Shown piece after piece: positions 1-10,941 of a stretch of DNA of 64,000 nt. Positions within the stretch are counted from its first letter, which is position 1. Each line of letters begins with the position of its first letter. Below the pieces are notes generated by a model, which was given only the letters and a program-made list of their open reading frames with translations, had not been told where the DNA came from and searched no databases. Source of the DNA: Trebouxia sp. TZW2008 (taxonomy: Eukaryota > Chlorophyta > Trebouxiophyceae > Trebouxiales > Trebouxiaceae); contig BDIU01000347.1 of NCBI GenBank assembly GCA_002118135.1, forward strand, positions 105,882 to 169,881, read 5' to 3'. The position numbers and the translations under genes were made by a program.

Positions 1-3000
1 TCATTGCTGTCACACAGTAGGCCATAGGCTCAAGCACCCAACCGGCTCAGCCTGCCATTCGATCAATATTGTGTGAGGATCACTGTCCGCAGCTGCTGTA
101 ACATAGGCCAAAATGTAGTTATGTGCTTGGTTGATATCTCCGCTGTCATACAGCAGGGCTTGGGCAAACCACCTGCTATGGCATTGGCCAGCTGCTTGAC
201 TTGGGCTGCAAGGTGATGGAAGGTAGAGGTTCTGAACTGCAAGCCTGCCAAAGGGTCTCGCCAGTGTGCATCAAAGCCAGCGCTGACCTGCACAGCTAAT
301 AAGACTTCAATTTCAGACCATGACACAATCATGAGTCAAGCAATCGCTTATGATTGCCGACCAACAGAAGGCCATAGAGATAGTTTTGTCACCAGACTTA
401 TCTCATGCGACTGTCCATGAGACAAGAATTTCACATGTGCCGAGCCTTAACAAGCTGTCATGAAAGGTGTGAATCTAGTCATCCGGTGATTTTATTGAAA
501 CGTCACATGTATGCAGGGCAGCCTGCTGACGATCAACTGTTGTGCAGCTTTTTGGAAGCAGTTTGAGGTTGTGATGAAATAACACTTTGAATTGCTTTGT
601 GTGCAGTCTGGCAGGAGAGGGGTTTGGTTTCGACAGCAATGCAACAGTGCGAAGCAGGAGTTGCAGCTTTTGTCGCCCTACCAAGATGATGTCTGGCTTG
701 AACCTATGCGCTGCAGGGGCTACTACTTCCTCGAAGGCAGCTCTTATGGCAGCATCACCTGAGTCACCTGCAAATTAAACCCATATTGTAAGCACTTGCT
801 TGACGCCCAACAGCACATCTGCATACACATGATTGCTTCTCCATTTGGGCTGATTCTGCATATGTAAAGGCAGTGCCAAGGCTCAGCTGCCAAATGCACG
901 CTTGCAAATTAACACACTAGATATCATGCGCAGATCATGCAGCTGCAAATGCAGTGGATCACAAATAAGACTGTGTACAGGAACCACATGATCAAATTGG
1001 CTTAAGGTGTCATGCCAAGGTGGGAGGCTCGCCATCAGTATCCAAAATTCACCAACGGGGATGAAGCACAGGGGAGGAAAGCAGCATTTGCACAGATTGT
1101 GGTCCTGCCCAACACATACATGCCTATTCTGCTATGCATCAGACTTTCATGCCCCAATCTGCAGACATTTTTGTCCTGCAGGTGTCCTATCTTTATGGCA
1201 ATCTCAGGCAAGTCGGTTATCTTGCAGGACAAGAGGGTCTGTTTTGGACAGAGTGGTTTTATAGTTTGGCCAGATTGAGCCTAATCATGACTTTGTGATT
1301 GTATGCGCTGCACTCAACTCTGTTTGAGAGGAAGGGGCACCCGGCAGAGGTATGTTGATGGTGGCACTGTGGTTGAGACTGCAAATTGTATCAATCCCAC
1401 TGAACATTCAGGCCATAAGAGTGCACCTGGTAAAACTATATTGATAATTGCAGTCCGTTACAATGGAGGAGTTCCTAAGTTGCATGAATTGAGCTCAGCT
1501 TTGGCTTGTATAGCGGCGCACCTGGCAAAGGTATATTGATGGTAGCATGCTGTGCGTTTGCCCCTCCCACCTCTTGTAGCTTGCCAGTGCCAGGGTATGA
1601 GCCTTGCTGATGTGTGCTGACAAACAGAATGTCGGGGTCATCATAGAAGATGTCATGAGTGCCATTGCCATGATGCACATCATAGTCAAATATCATCACC
1701 TGCATATGGCGCAGTCAGTGTCGATTCACAAAGTTTTGGCAGTGTAGATTGAAGCTCTGGCTTTCACTAGTTGGTTAATGTCCTGGTGCATGTTGATTGG
1801 TGCGTGATTTGGTCTAGGCGCACGAAGTCAAGCAAACCCGCCAGCAATTTCGGAGCAGAGTCTGGTATGAACAATATGATATAGGCATGCCCAGGGAAGC
1901 GTGGGTTGCCTGCAAAGCAACCAAAGCAAGTAAGGCAACAGGACAACAAGTTGCAATCCTGGTCTGTCAGCAAAGACCTGAGGTCAATGAAAGCTCAAGC
2001 TTACCCTTCACAAGCCATGCTGCTGCTGAGCATAGCAGGCAGCCATGGCGTCAGCACTGAACAAGCCCTTACCCTTTGCAAGCTGCGCTGCTGAGCATAA
2101 CAGGTGTTGATCAAGCAAGACAAAACAGAAGCAAGTGGCACTTCACATCTGTCAGCCAACACCTACAGGCCATCCAGGCACTGGTTTACCCTTTGCAAGC
2201 CATGCCGCTGCTGAGCATAGTGGGCAGCAATGGCGACAGTGCTGAACAAGCAGAAGCCGGGCCCCCAAGGATGCATCATTCGCTTGACTTTTCTATATTA
2301 GCACGGCATCCATGAGTTGAATCTGTCACACCACCAACTCAAGGCTTACCCTTTGCAGACTGTGCCGTTGCTGAGCATAGCGGGCAGCAATGGCAATTGT
2401 GCTGAACAGGCAGAAGCCCATACAGGACTGCCGCACTGCATGATGCCCTGGCGGCCGGCAGATGCCAAACCCTGCTGGCACAACCCTGGCAGAACCTTCC
2501 TGCCCTCTGCTTGCTGCTGCTGCTGCTGCTGCCTCTACACAGTGGTCCACTAGACTGAGAGCAGCACCTGCAGCCTGACAAAGAATAGATTTCTGTAATC
2601 TGCAGCACTTGCTTTGCAGCTGTTGAAATCAAGTTGATGTTGTAAAAATGTCAATTTGAAAAATTACTAGATGTCTCTGCCCTTGTCTGGCACCAGTGCA
2701 AGAAAAAGCTGGGCCATCAGCTCTTGTGACGCTATTAAGTGACCAAGCAAAGCCTCACCCTGTCATGGCTGCAAATGATGTCAGAGTCATGTCAAGTTGT
2801 GAAACAACCATGACCTTTAAGCAGAGAAAGTCTCATCTGCAGCAGGCCCTTTGCATTTACACAACTAATTTTGCAACAACTTCCCTTCAATGAGGCTTTG
2901 ATATATAGTTAGAAGTGGTCATAACCTGAACAATTCTTTGTGTCTCTTTCTTGGGTCATTCATTTTAGAATAATCATTCAGGATATGACAATGCATAAGC

Positions 3001-3731
3001 TAAGCACTCACCTGCAGGGCGTCCTGATAGCTGCTAGAGGTGACATACGTTGGCGCAGATTCTACAAGTGTGTAAGCTGAGGGTTCCTGCAATTGCTGCA
3101 CCACCTGCTCCAGAGCTGGTGGGTATCTGTGGTCATGCACAGCGCACACCTCAGCTAGGGTAGCTGGGCGGAAGCTGTCCAGGCTTTGAATCTGCATGGA
3201 ACAACGCCATGTTTGACACGTGTTAATGTAGACATTGGACCATCAACAGTAGCTGGACAGAAGGTGGCTAGACTTTGCATCACACAAAGTCGTGTGTAGC
3301 GTGTGCTGGCATAGACAATGCACAACTTATCCCCATGGATTTGTCAAATGCATGGCAGTGCGCTCATGCAATTTGCTGCTGTGTCACACACACTGTTCAG
3401 CCAATCACTGTTCAGCCAAGCACTGTTCAGCCAAAGATTGTCAAGCTAAGCATTGCTCAGCCAAAGACAATTGCCACACGTCTCGCATGCTGACCTGCAA
3501 GGGTCTCTGGGCAGATGTAAGCTGTGATGTCTCAAGCGCTGAAAGGATTGCTGGTATGCGTGCAGCGCACTCAGAGTGGCCAGGCATGTCATGATAGGTT
3601 CCAGCTGCTGTGGCATAAATGATGCTGGGCGACTGCAAGCTAGAGTTTTTGTCCACAGTCTGTTGACAAGTTACAGTCTTATGCAGGCACCTTGCCTTGC
3701 TTGGTCTGCGGCCAATAGGTTTGTTCTGCAA
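1..3731 (-). CDS. Histone deacetylase, class II/HDA14-like, C-terminus beyond window
   Basis: Zn-dependent lysine deacetylase of the arginase/deacetylase fold. Six phase-consistent minus exons can be read: (3731)3632-3495, 3191-3012, 2574-2350, 1699-1522, 767-682 and 287 to about 173; the remainder lies off the left edge. In order they encode an N-terminal YHDMPGHSE segment, the SYQDAL region, an Ala-run loop, RPPGHHA (catalytic His pair), [10 protein letters not shown] (metal Asp and His), [12 protein letters not shown], and [12 protein letters not shown] (second metal Asp). The GGY active-site Tyr is not in the window. Donors are GTGAGT, GTAAGC or similar; acceptors are TGCAG, except TGTCAG before the Ala-run exon. 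An in-frame ATG at 3731 would give a basic N-terminal extension, possibly a targeting peptide, but an upstream exon is not excluded. The family is known to act on histones or other acetylated proteins; the substrate here is unknown. The promoter region is shared with the divergent ankyrin gene. Confidence 0.88.
1336..1450 (-). repeat. Two extra copies of the 3' end of HDAC exon 4
   Basis: Downstream of the real exon end at 1522, the intron contains two further minus-strand segments, near 1450-1420 and 1366-1336. Each encodes IN-I-x-LPG followed by a GTGC donor, matching the last codons and donor of the exon (INIPLPG). They look like tandemly duplicated exon-end plus donor sequences, now partly diverged. 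The true splice is chosen because exon 767-682 restores the Gly codon in phase from 1522. Confidence 0.55.
1997..2260 (-). repeat. Three partial tandem copies of the 3' part of HDAC exon 3
   Basis: The exon ending at 2350 finishes with GFCLFS...AQQRHSLQR and a GTAAGC donor. Within the following intron the same coding segment recurs at about 2257-2190 (intact [20 protein letters not shown] then GTAAAC), 2097-2062 (short, [10 protein letters not shown] then GTAAGG) and about 2061-1997 (diverged, one stop, then GTAAGC). All are on the minus strand in head-to-tail order. They lack obvious acceptors of their own, so they are probably decaying duplicates or decoy donors rather than cassette exons. 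Confidence 0.7.
3391..3465. repeat. 15-bp tandem repeat, five units
   Basis: Units of the form CACTGTTCAGCCAA(N) occur at 3391, 3406, 3421, 3436 and 3451. The fourth and fifth units are diverged. The array lies in the HDAC intron between exons 1 and 2. Confidence 0.8.
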
Positions 3732-4702
3732 TTATCATAGGTCTGAGGGTGTATGATGCATTCAAACGTCAGCCCAGAGCTTCAGCCTGATACCTTGAAG
3801 GCTGTGAAGGGCTTCCAGTGTGGCAAAGCATGCTTCAAAGACTGCATGACTGTCTTTTTGGAGCCTGAAATCAATCCAGAGCGGGGAAGCGGAGCTTCTG
3901 TCAAGTGCAGCTGCAGCAAAGTCAGCCTCAATGACAGCTGCTGACCAGCCTGAGGCTTAACTTGGCAGCTGCTTCTGCAGCACAGCTATTGCCTCACTAA
4001 AAGAGCTGCTGCAGTCACACATCACGGCTTAGACTGTGGAGCTTGCAGTTGAGGCAACAATTGATATGACCAGGTGCAATGTGCGCAAGCTGAAGCTGGC
4101 CCAACGCAATCATGTGGGGCTTGCGCATGCAAGCTCTGATGTGCCTGGCAAGTCCATATATCCTCACCTGGGCAGTAGAACAATTCCGCACAATAGAAGA
4201 TCACAGCTCGTTTGTCGGACAAATCTGGTGACCCTGCTCAGCCACTGGGCCCTGATCAACGTCGATGTCGCAGATCGCGGTTTGAACTGCTGACATGCAT
4301 GTCGACATGCTGCAACCTGCAACACTGGAATGCAAGGCGCAAGCGACTTGAGCCTAAGGTTGAAGCTGAGCGCACAGTCTGCTGGCAGCTCAATATTTCA
4401 CGCCGACTCCGAAGCTCGTCGACGCAAAAGCATTGCTTTCACGAAGCGGGCCCCGCAGAGTACTGTGACGTCCTTGGCTGATCAGCTGCTTCAGATGTGC
4501 TCAAGTCACGCGTTGCCACTTTGAACACTCACTGCATCTCAAAAAGACCAGTCTGAAACGTGATTTGAGCCAGCGCATGCGAAAAAAGCGGCGCTGCGTG
4601 CAACGCTCTGACAGTTCGACTTGATCTGTTGACCTAACTCACCCCAGGCATGGGCTTGGCTTGCCACTTGACTATGTGGAGGCTGCCTCGCTTGTGATCA
4701 CA
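3732..4702. promoter_or_regulatory. Divergent CpG-rich promoter region, HDAC / ankyrin gene
   Basis: About 970 bp separates the two divergent first exons. From about 4200 to 4640 CG dinucleotides are frequent (for example around GTCGACGCAAAAGC and GAAGCGGGCC), in contrast to the CpG-poor gene bodies. An ATG-initiated plus ORF at 4330-4524 (64 residues, Ser/Arg-rich) sits in this block. It could be an untranslated-leader ORF or an alternative first exon of the ankyrin gene; I see no donor that would join it. No TATA element stands out. Confidence 0.5.
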
Positions 4703-7700
4703 ATGGACATCAGGCAGTGTACTCGTCACAGCATAGTTTCACAATGTTTCTCGAGGCATGCTCGACTTGACCAAGCCAAGAGTAGACTGCAGGTATGTAT
4801 CACGCATTCACTACTGAACTATGCCATTGGGCATACTCCTGCTGATACCTGCTGTCATACCATAGCATCACAAGAGTGTTACATATTGCATGCAGGCGAA
4901 GCGCAGAGCAAGGCCCATAGCTCACAGCACATGTCAGCATGCTCAACCTGAAAGCTCTCAAGAATTGCTAGCGCTGCTAAAGGAAGACACAGTAAGGTCT
5001 ATTCTGGGTTGTTTTGTGTATGCTGAGTGCGAAGCTGATGTAAGCCTTGCTGAAGCAGGGCATGCATGACAGCATCAGGCACAGTGTAGTGTGCTCAAAT
5101 GCTTTCAGGAAGGACTGCACAGCAAACCGTATGAGTGTACTTCTCCTGCCAGGCACATTCTTGTAGTAGCTGATGCATCCTGAGTTGGTGGCCTGGTGCA
5201 GGGCTGGACTGCTTTACATGCTGCTGCTCAACTCAATAGGCCAGACATAGCATGCAAGCTGATGTCTCATGGAGCAGATGTTTCAGCCAGAGACAATCGT
5301 GTAAGCTGCAGACTAATGCTATGACGCAAGCTCATGCTTGGACACTCCAACATGCAGCTTTTTGTGACAGGGTCAGACACCCCTACATTATGCTGCAAAG
5401 CATAATGCTGTCAACATGGTTGACATGCTGGCGTCCAGACTGGTAGATGTCAATGCTCAAGATCACGAGGTCTGAGCAAGCATTGCACATCATTGCAGGG
5501 CATCTAAGCTTTGAAGTGTCTGGTACAACTACTACGTGTGTGTGGCACAATTCTTGTATTACCAAGCTGCCTTGTCCACATTCTCACAAAAAGGCCGTAT
5601 GATGTCTGACTTTTGCATGTGCATCTTCATATCTGCATCCAGGAAGATTTTCTTGTCCAACATGCTTTTTCTTGCTGTATGACATAATTTAACATAGTTT
5701 GTTCTATACAGGGCCTGACTCCACTGCAAGTGGCAGTCAGGCGCAATGCTCTTGGCAGCTTCAGGGCATTGATGTCAAAGGCCGCTGATGTCAACCTCTC
5801 AGATAGAAGGGTGCGTTTCACAACTACTATGCAATAGATCTAGCAAATCAACAGGACAAGCGCTTGTAGCAATCTTCACAGTGTGAACATGTTTGTGTGA
5901 CAATCTATTACCTGCAGGGTGAAACAGCTGTACATTGGATGGCACAGAATAATCAGAAGGGCTTGTTGAAGATGCTGATGTCATTACATCCTTACCTCAA
6001 TGCAAAGGATAAGCAGGTGTACAACAGTTTGTGTTTGAGCATTTGCACAGTCACATTGTCATTTGCACAGAAACTCATGAAGCAAGGAGCTGCATGCACA
6101 CTTGATTCATTCTACAGGTCACTTGCTGTCAGCGCATTTGCCTCAACATCCGCCAGCAGTGGGCTCTTGTTTGGTCTAAAACTGCACCGGCTGCGTGCAG
6201 AATGCTACACCAATTATGCTGGCTGCCAAGAACAATCATACAGATGTACTTGAAATGCTCATAGAGCAACAGGCTGACCTGGCGACAACATGCAACATGA
6301 GTTATGTGGTGAGTCTTGCTCTACAGACTGATTTGCCTTTGGCTGTTTACGCTGCATTTGCACAGATGAGTCAGACTGCTGTCTGTTGCGACATGATTGC
6401 CTGGGTCGCCTGACGCACATCTGCACAAAAGATTCCTGGCTGGGTTTGATCCGGCCCTCAGAAAGAAACCACTGATGAGTTGCAAAGATGACGCATCAAG
6501 CATCACAGCATCCTTTGTTATGCAGAGTTGATGCCAGCCACCTGTTAATGTTGGCAACCACCATGCTGTTGGACCTGTGCGGTTGCATGCTGCGCCTGCA
6601 TAGGAGAGGAACAGAGCTCTGCGAACCAAACATACTCTGCTAACGTATGTCTCTCTGTCTGCTTGCAGAAAATGCCTTCGTATCTGCACCTGGCAAGATG
6701 GACAGAAGACCTAAAAGCAAGAATGACTAAGGTGAGCAGTTGATGCGTGCATGCGCGGCCTTGTGTCTACCCCACACGCAAGTCCCTTTGGGCATCATTC
6801 CCCATGCAGATACACAAACAGAGCAATCACACCAAAATTGCAGGAGCCAGTACGAGGTATGCGCATGCTGATGATTGCAATGCTGCAGGGTTGGACTGCC
6901 TTACACTGCGCTGCATACAAAGGCCACATAGAATCTGCCCTTCTGCTGCTACAGCATGGAGCAGATCTGACTGCACAGACCGCAGTGGTAAGCATTAGTT
7001 GAACATGTCCACTGTTGACCTGTGCATGCTGATTCTTGTCACAATTGTGCACACCATCAGTCAAGATAGAGCCAGTACATGTGCATGTCATGCTGAACCT
7101 GCATATTTCTGCACTGCGTGCAGCTGTTGATTGATCTGTGAAAGCCTTTCATGATTGGAAGGTGTGTCAGGCATCATGGCACGTCGTGTGAACTCAGGTG
7201 TGAAATCAGGCATGGTCAGGCATGCTCAGCACAATGCAGCATACCTGCAGAAGAAACAGAGTCAAATGCAGTGTACTGGCATGCACAGACTGACCAGCTC
7301 AGCACGCTTAGTGTTGATGTGCCTTGGCTGCAGGGCTGGACTCCATTACACTGTGCAGCGCAGCAACTGAATCCAGATATGCTGGACATGCTGCTCGCAC
7401 ATGGTGCTGGTGCAAATGCCAAAGACATTGAGGTATACAGCTGCTTCCTTAGCAAAAGTGCCTACTTGGTCACAGATAGCTTGCATCTGCCCGCCCAGTT
7501 ATAGTCAGTGTCTGCTTTTGCCATAATTGATATCTGGTTCCAATTTGCTCAACATGCCACATGAGATCTGGCATTTAGCAGGATTGGGCAAACATGCATG
7601 TCCTTGATGTGTTTGCCTCAGTAGCAGCAAAGTTGTATGCTGATATGGCTTTGCGCTTCAACAAATTAGGGTCCAAGGTGCTGCCTGTTAGCTGACGCCG

Positions 7701-9436
7701 ATCCATTCAGCCTTGTTGCTTGACGTCAAGAGCATTTCCAGACTGTTCATGTCTCTGTGCAGGGGTGGACGCCTCTTCATTGTGCTACAAACAACAAACG
7801 TGCAGCATACATGCTTCTTGGCTTTGGCGCAGATGTCAATGCACAGACTGTCCAGGTGAAAGTAAATGCAATACCACGAAGCTACACTCACTCTCATGCA
7901 TGTGCTGTAGCACTTGGTGGATTCTGTTGTGCAACATAAGGGGGCATTTTGTGATGACAGTGCTTGTGCATAAGGCCTCAACCTGTTATGTGCACAATCT
8001 CAATTACTGTTGGGCTTGATTGATTGACAATGCAAACACATTTGGCAGAGATGTTACATCAGGGCGTCTTGAGCCTGTCAAGCATGATCTGCTACAAAAC
8101 AAGTCTTTGCTGATGCTGCAGGGCTATGCTCCCTTGCATCACGCTGCAGCAACAAACAACAATGCTATTGCAAAGTTGCTGCTGTCCTTCCAAGCCGACC
8201 CTGATGCTCACGACATCCAGGCACGCGGCAGTCTCTTGTTACTGGACTTGTATACTGCGGCTGCAAAGCTTGTTGTCACATACTTCACTGCATCATGCCA
8301 TTCAAATCACCATCATTCCCGGTGAGTCTTGACATTACCGATTTGATGAAACCCATTTCTCCACTGTGTGGATACCTGTGCCTGTGCTGCACAGTTGGAT
8401 TGAGCATGTTTAGGCTTACCTTAGTTTTTAGCTTCTGCTGCAGGGTCAGACACCCCTGCATATGGCAGCTGAGTACGGGCAGCTTGATGTCCTGAAGACA
8501 CTCATGAGCCATAAGGCTGACATCAATGCAACTGATCTGCAGGTTGGGGCACTTGCACAGATGTGTGTTTTCCTCTCTTTTGTCTGCCAATCAGCTGGCA
8601 GTATCGCAACGGACTGCAATGACAGCAGTCATGCATCATGTCATGTTCTAGCTTCATCGCGATCACATAGGAGTCACAACAAAAGCTGCCTTAGCGTCCG
8701 AGTCTAGAGGCATAATGGTGCCGAGCAGCGCAGGCTTTGTGATTCTCTCTGACTCTCTCCCTGAATGAAATGCGCTTGCAGGGCATCTCTCCGCTACACA
8801 ATGCTGCATGGCACAGTCAGTTGGCGGTCTTGCAGTGCTTGTTGAGTGCTGGCGCAGCAGTCAACCTGCAGGATCATGAGGTGAGCCGCTCTTGAACTGC
8901 AGTCATCTAATCACCAATGGTAGCACCAAATACAGCATTGTAGCACCCCATGCATATCATCCAACCATGCTTGATGCTCACGCTTGTACAACGCTGTTAT
9001 AAAGACATGTGCCAATGCAATACCTTGCATGGCTGAAACACCTTGTCTCAGCTCTGCATGTCAATGTTGCGTCCCCAAGTCTGCTGTCTTTGCCCACTGC
9101 ATGCCAAATGTTGCATGCCGATTGTTTTCCTTAATCAGTCAGACAATTCTGCAGGGTCAGACCCCGCTTCACTGGGCAGCTCGGCGAGGCTATGCCAGTG
9201 TTGTGAAAGAGCTGGTCAACAGAGGTGCACATGTCAATGCTGTGGACAATGAGGTGCCTTCAAAAAGCTGAATAGAGCTTATTTTGCTGCTAAGTCAAGC
9301 CTTGCAAGGCAGAGAATCTGATCATGCATGGTGTGTCCGGCAGGGTGCTGTGCCGCTGCAAGTTGCCAAGCAAAAAGGCTATGCCAGTACAGCAAATGTG
9401 CTGCTATCACATGGAGCTTCAATGAGTGCATACTGA
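4703..9436 (+). CDS. Ankyrin-repeat protein, one repeat per exon (about 510 aa)
   Basis: Sixteen plus-strand exons, all phase 0: 4703-4792, 4896-4991, 5202-5300, 5371-5469, 5712-5810, 5918-6016, 6201-6308, 6669-6731, 6889-6987, 7334-7432, 7763-7855, 8122-8220, 8444-8542, 8782-8880, 9155-9253, 9344-9436 (TGA). Ten are exactly 99 nt and encode one 33-residue ankyrin repeat each, typically starting G-x-TPLH-AA and ending GADVNA-D. The 108-nt, 93-nt and last exons also encode repeats, about 13 in all. The 63-nt exon (PSYLHLARWTEDLKARM) is a non-repeat linker. The first two exons encode a basic, non-ankyrin N-terminus from ATG 4703. The intron after 8220 would have to use a GC donor. No signal peptide, membrane segment or catalytic domain is visible. 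Ankyrin stacks bind protein partners; the partner is unknown. Confidence 0.88.
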
Positions 9437-10249
9437 GAGGGCAGGTATGGGCAGTTGAGTGAGATGACTGTCAGCTGCAAATGCTAGCTGCCAGACTACA
9501 GCACTGCAGAGCTATGCTAACTGGCCTGATGCTGCAGGAAATGACTGGACGTCACTGACAATCAGCTTAAATTTGCAGGAAGCTGCTGGTTGCTGCGTGA
9601 TTACACATCAGTAAGAAAGAATCATCAAAAGCAGTGAAGTCTCTTCAAGACTCCCAGCAGGTTAGTGCGTTCCAACAAAGGTCAAGCAGAGCGTTTGATT
9701 TCAATGCATACGTCTTGACGTCAATTATGCAGTTCTGCGCATTTGTCTGGGCTGCTGCTAGGTGCAAAAATGCAATTGTTCGACATTTTAGTTGCTTGCA
9801 GCTGGTGGATAATGCTATCAAAGTCAGACTTTATGGAATGGCTGAATGGAAGTCAGGCAGACCATATCTGCGTAGCCAGGCAGAACCACAGGATCAAATG
9901 AGCCAGCTGGCTGCTGCAAGCATAATTGCAGTTTTATTGTTGACAGCGCAGCTGTCCTACAGTTACATTAGCAGAAGGCAAGCAAATGTTTGAGAGTTGA
10001 ATCACGTATGAGTTTGATTATATGGCTCACACATTGGATTGCAGCCAGATTACGACTGAGCGTCGCGCCAGCGTTCCATCGCAATGTTGCTGCAACTGCA
10101 ATATGTCTGCAGCTGAACCTGTTTGTACAATTCAGTATCGATTCACAGTGAATATGCCGCCACAATGAGTGCAATGGCCCTATAGACAGGCCCGATTCAA
10201 TACGAGGCGTGAGTGGTGTCCCAGACACTCGCATGTCCAGGTGACCTTG
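9437..10249. other. Downstream region with a weak ORF
   Basis: This is the 3' flank of the ankyrin gene. An open frame at 9634-9993 (119 codons from a GTG; no early ATG) ends in a hydrophobic stretch (AAASIIAVLLLTAQLSYSYI) that could be a membrane segment. It has no recognisable homology and is not joined to the gene above, whose stop is at 9436. I treat it as unproven. Confidence 0.3.
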
Positions 10250-10941
10250 AGACCTAAGGCCTGGTTCAAACGTTGAACCCCCCCCTCCCCCCGCCGGAGG
10301 AACAGGGATTGAGCCCTGAGCTGAGAGAGAGAAGTCCAGTTTCTAAACTCGGGCTCGTGGTGGTTCCCAAAGCCCCACTGGTCCAGCAACGACGTACAAT
10401 CTTTTGCCTCTCTCGGTGCTCTGTGTACTCTTGTACTAAAATATCGCTGGCCTCTCTGCCAGGCCTGTTGCGCTTCGAACGACTTCACCTGTGGCGACCT
10501 TCGGCAACAATAACACCTATATCTGCAGCACCGGAAGGCTACCATTGAAGCAGACAGACCTCAACGAGCAGACGTGTAGTCCAAGCCTTCAAGTCAGCGC
10601 AACGCACAAGCCTTGCAGCTTACGTGTTGTCTCACGGACAGGCTCTATCGCAAAGTTGTGCCAGCAGGCAGCAGTCCCGTTGTTTTGTCATTGCAGCATA
10701 TCCACAAGTTCACGCCTGGACGTCCTCCCAGTCCAAATTATCAGGGGGCCAAGTTTCAGTCAGCAAGAAGCAGGATGCAGCTTACAAGTCTTTGCAAGGA
10801 GCGGCCATCGTAATGCAAAGTCACAGCAGACTCATTGAGTGCAAGGTACATTTTATAAAGTAGTCCGCAAGCTGACCTGGTTGTAAGCACACTGCTGTGA
10901 GCAGTGAAGAGTTTACTGCTTGTTGTGCCTGCAGTGAGGAC
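10250..10941 (+). promoter_or_regulatory. CpG-richer promoter and 5' leader of the nuclease-kinase gene
   Basis: The block starts with a C-run (CCCCCCCTCCCCCCGCC near 10278-10295) beside an inverted repeat GTTCAA/TTGAAC at 10264-10278. CpG is frequent up to about 10800. A probable leader intron runs from AAG|GTACAT (10847) to CTGCAG (10934). Joining those exons in the upstream open frame would hit a stop at once, so the upstream exon is taken as non-coding. Confidence 0.45.

Noticed and set aside
2185..2260. Functional cassette exon copy of HDAC exon 3
   Set aside because: The coding piece and donor are intact but no acceptor precedes it, so it cannot be spliced in as a separate exon.
3391..3465. 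CRISPR-like array
   Set aside because: The units are contiguous 15-mers with no unique spacers, in a eukaryotic intron.
9634..9993. Last exon giving the ankyrin protein a membrane anchor
   Set aside because: The ankyrin frame ends in TGA at 9436 in the same exon as its last repeat, and I see no splice that would bypass it in phase.
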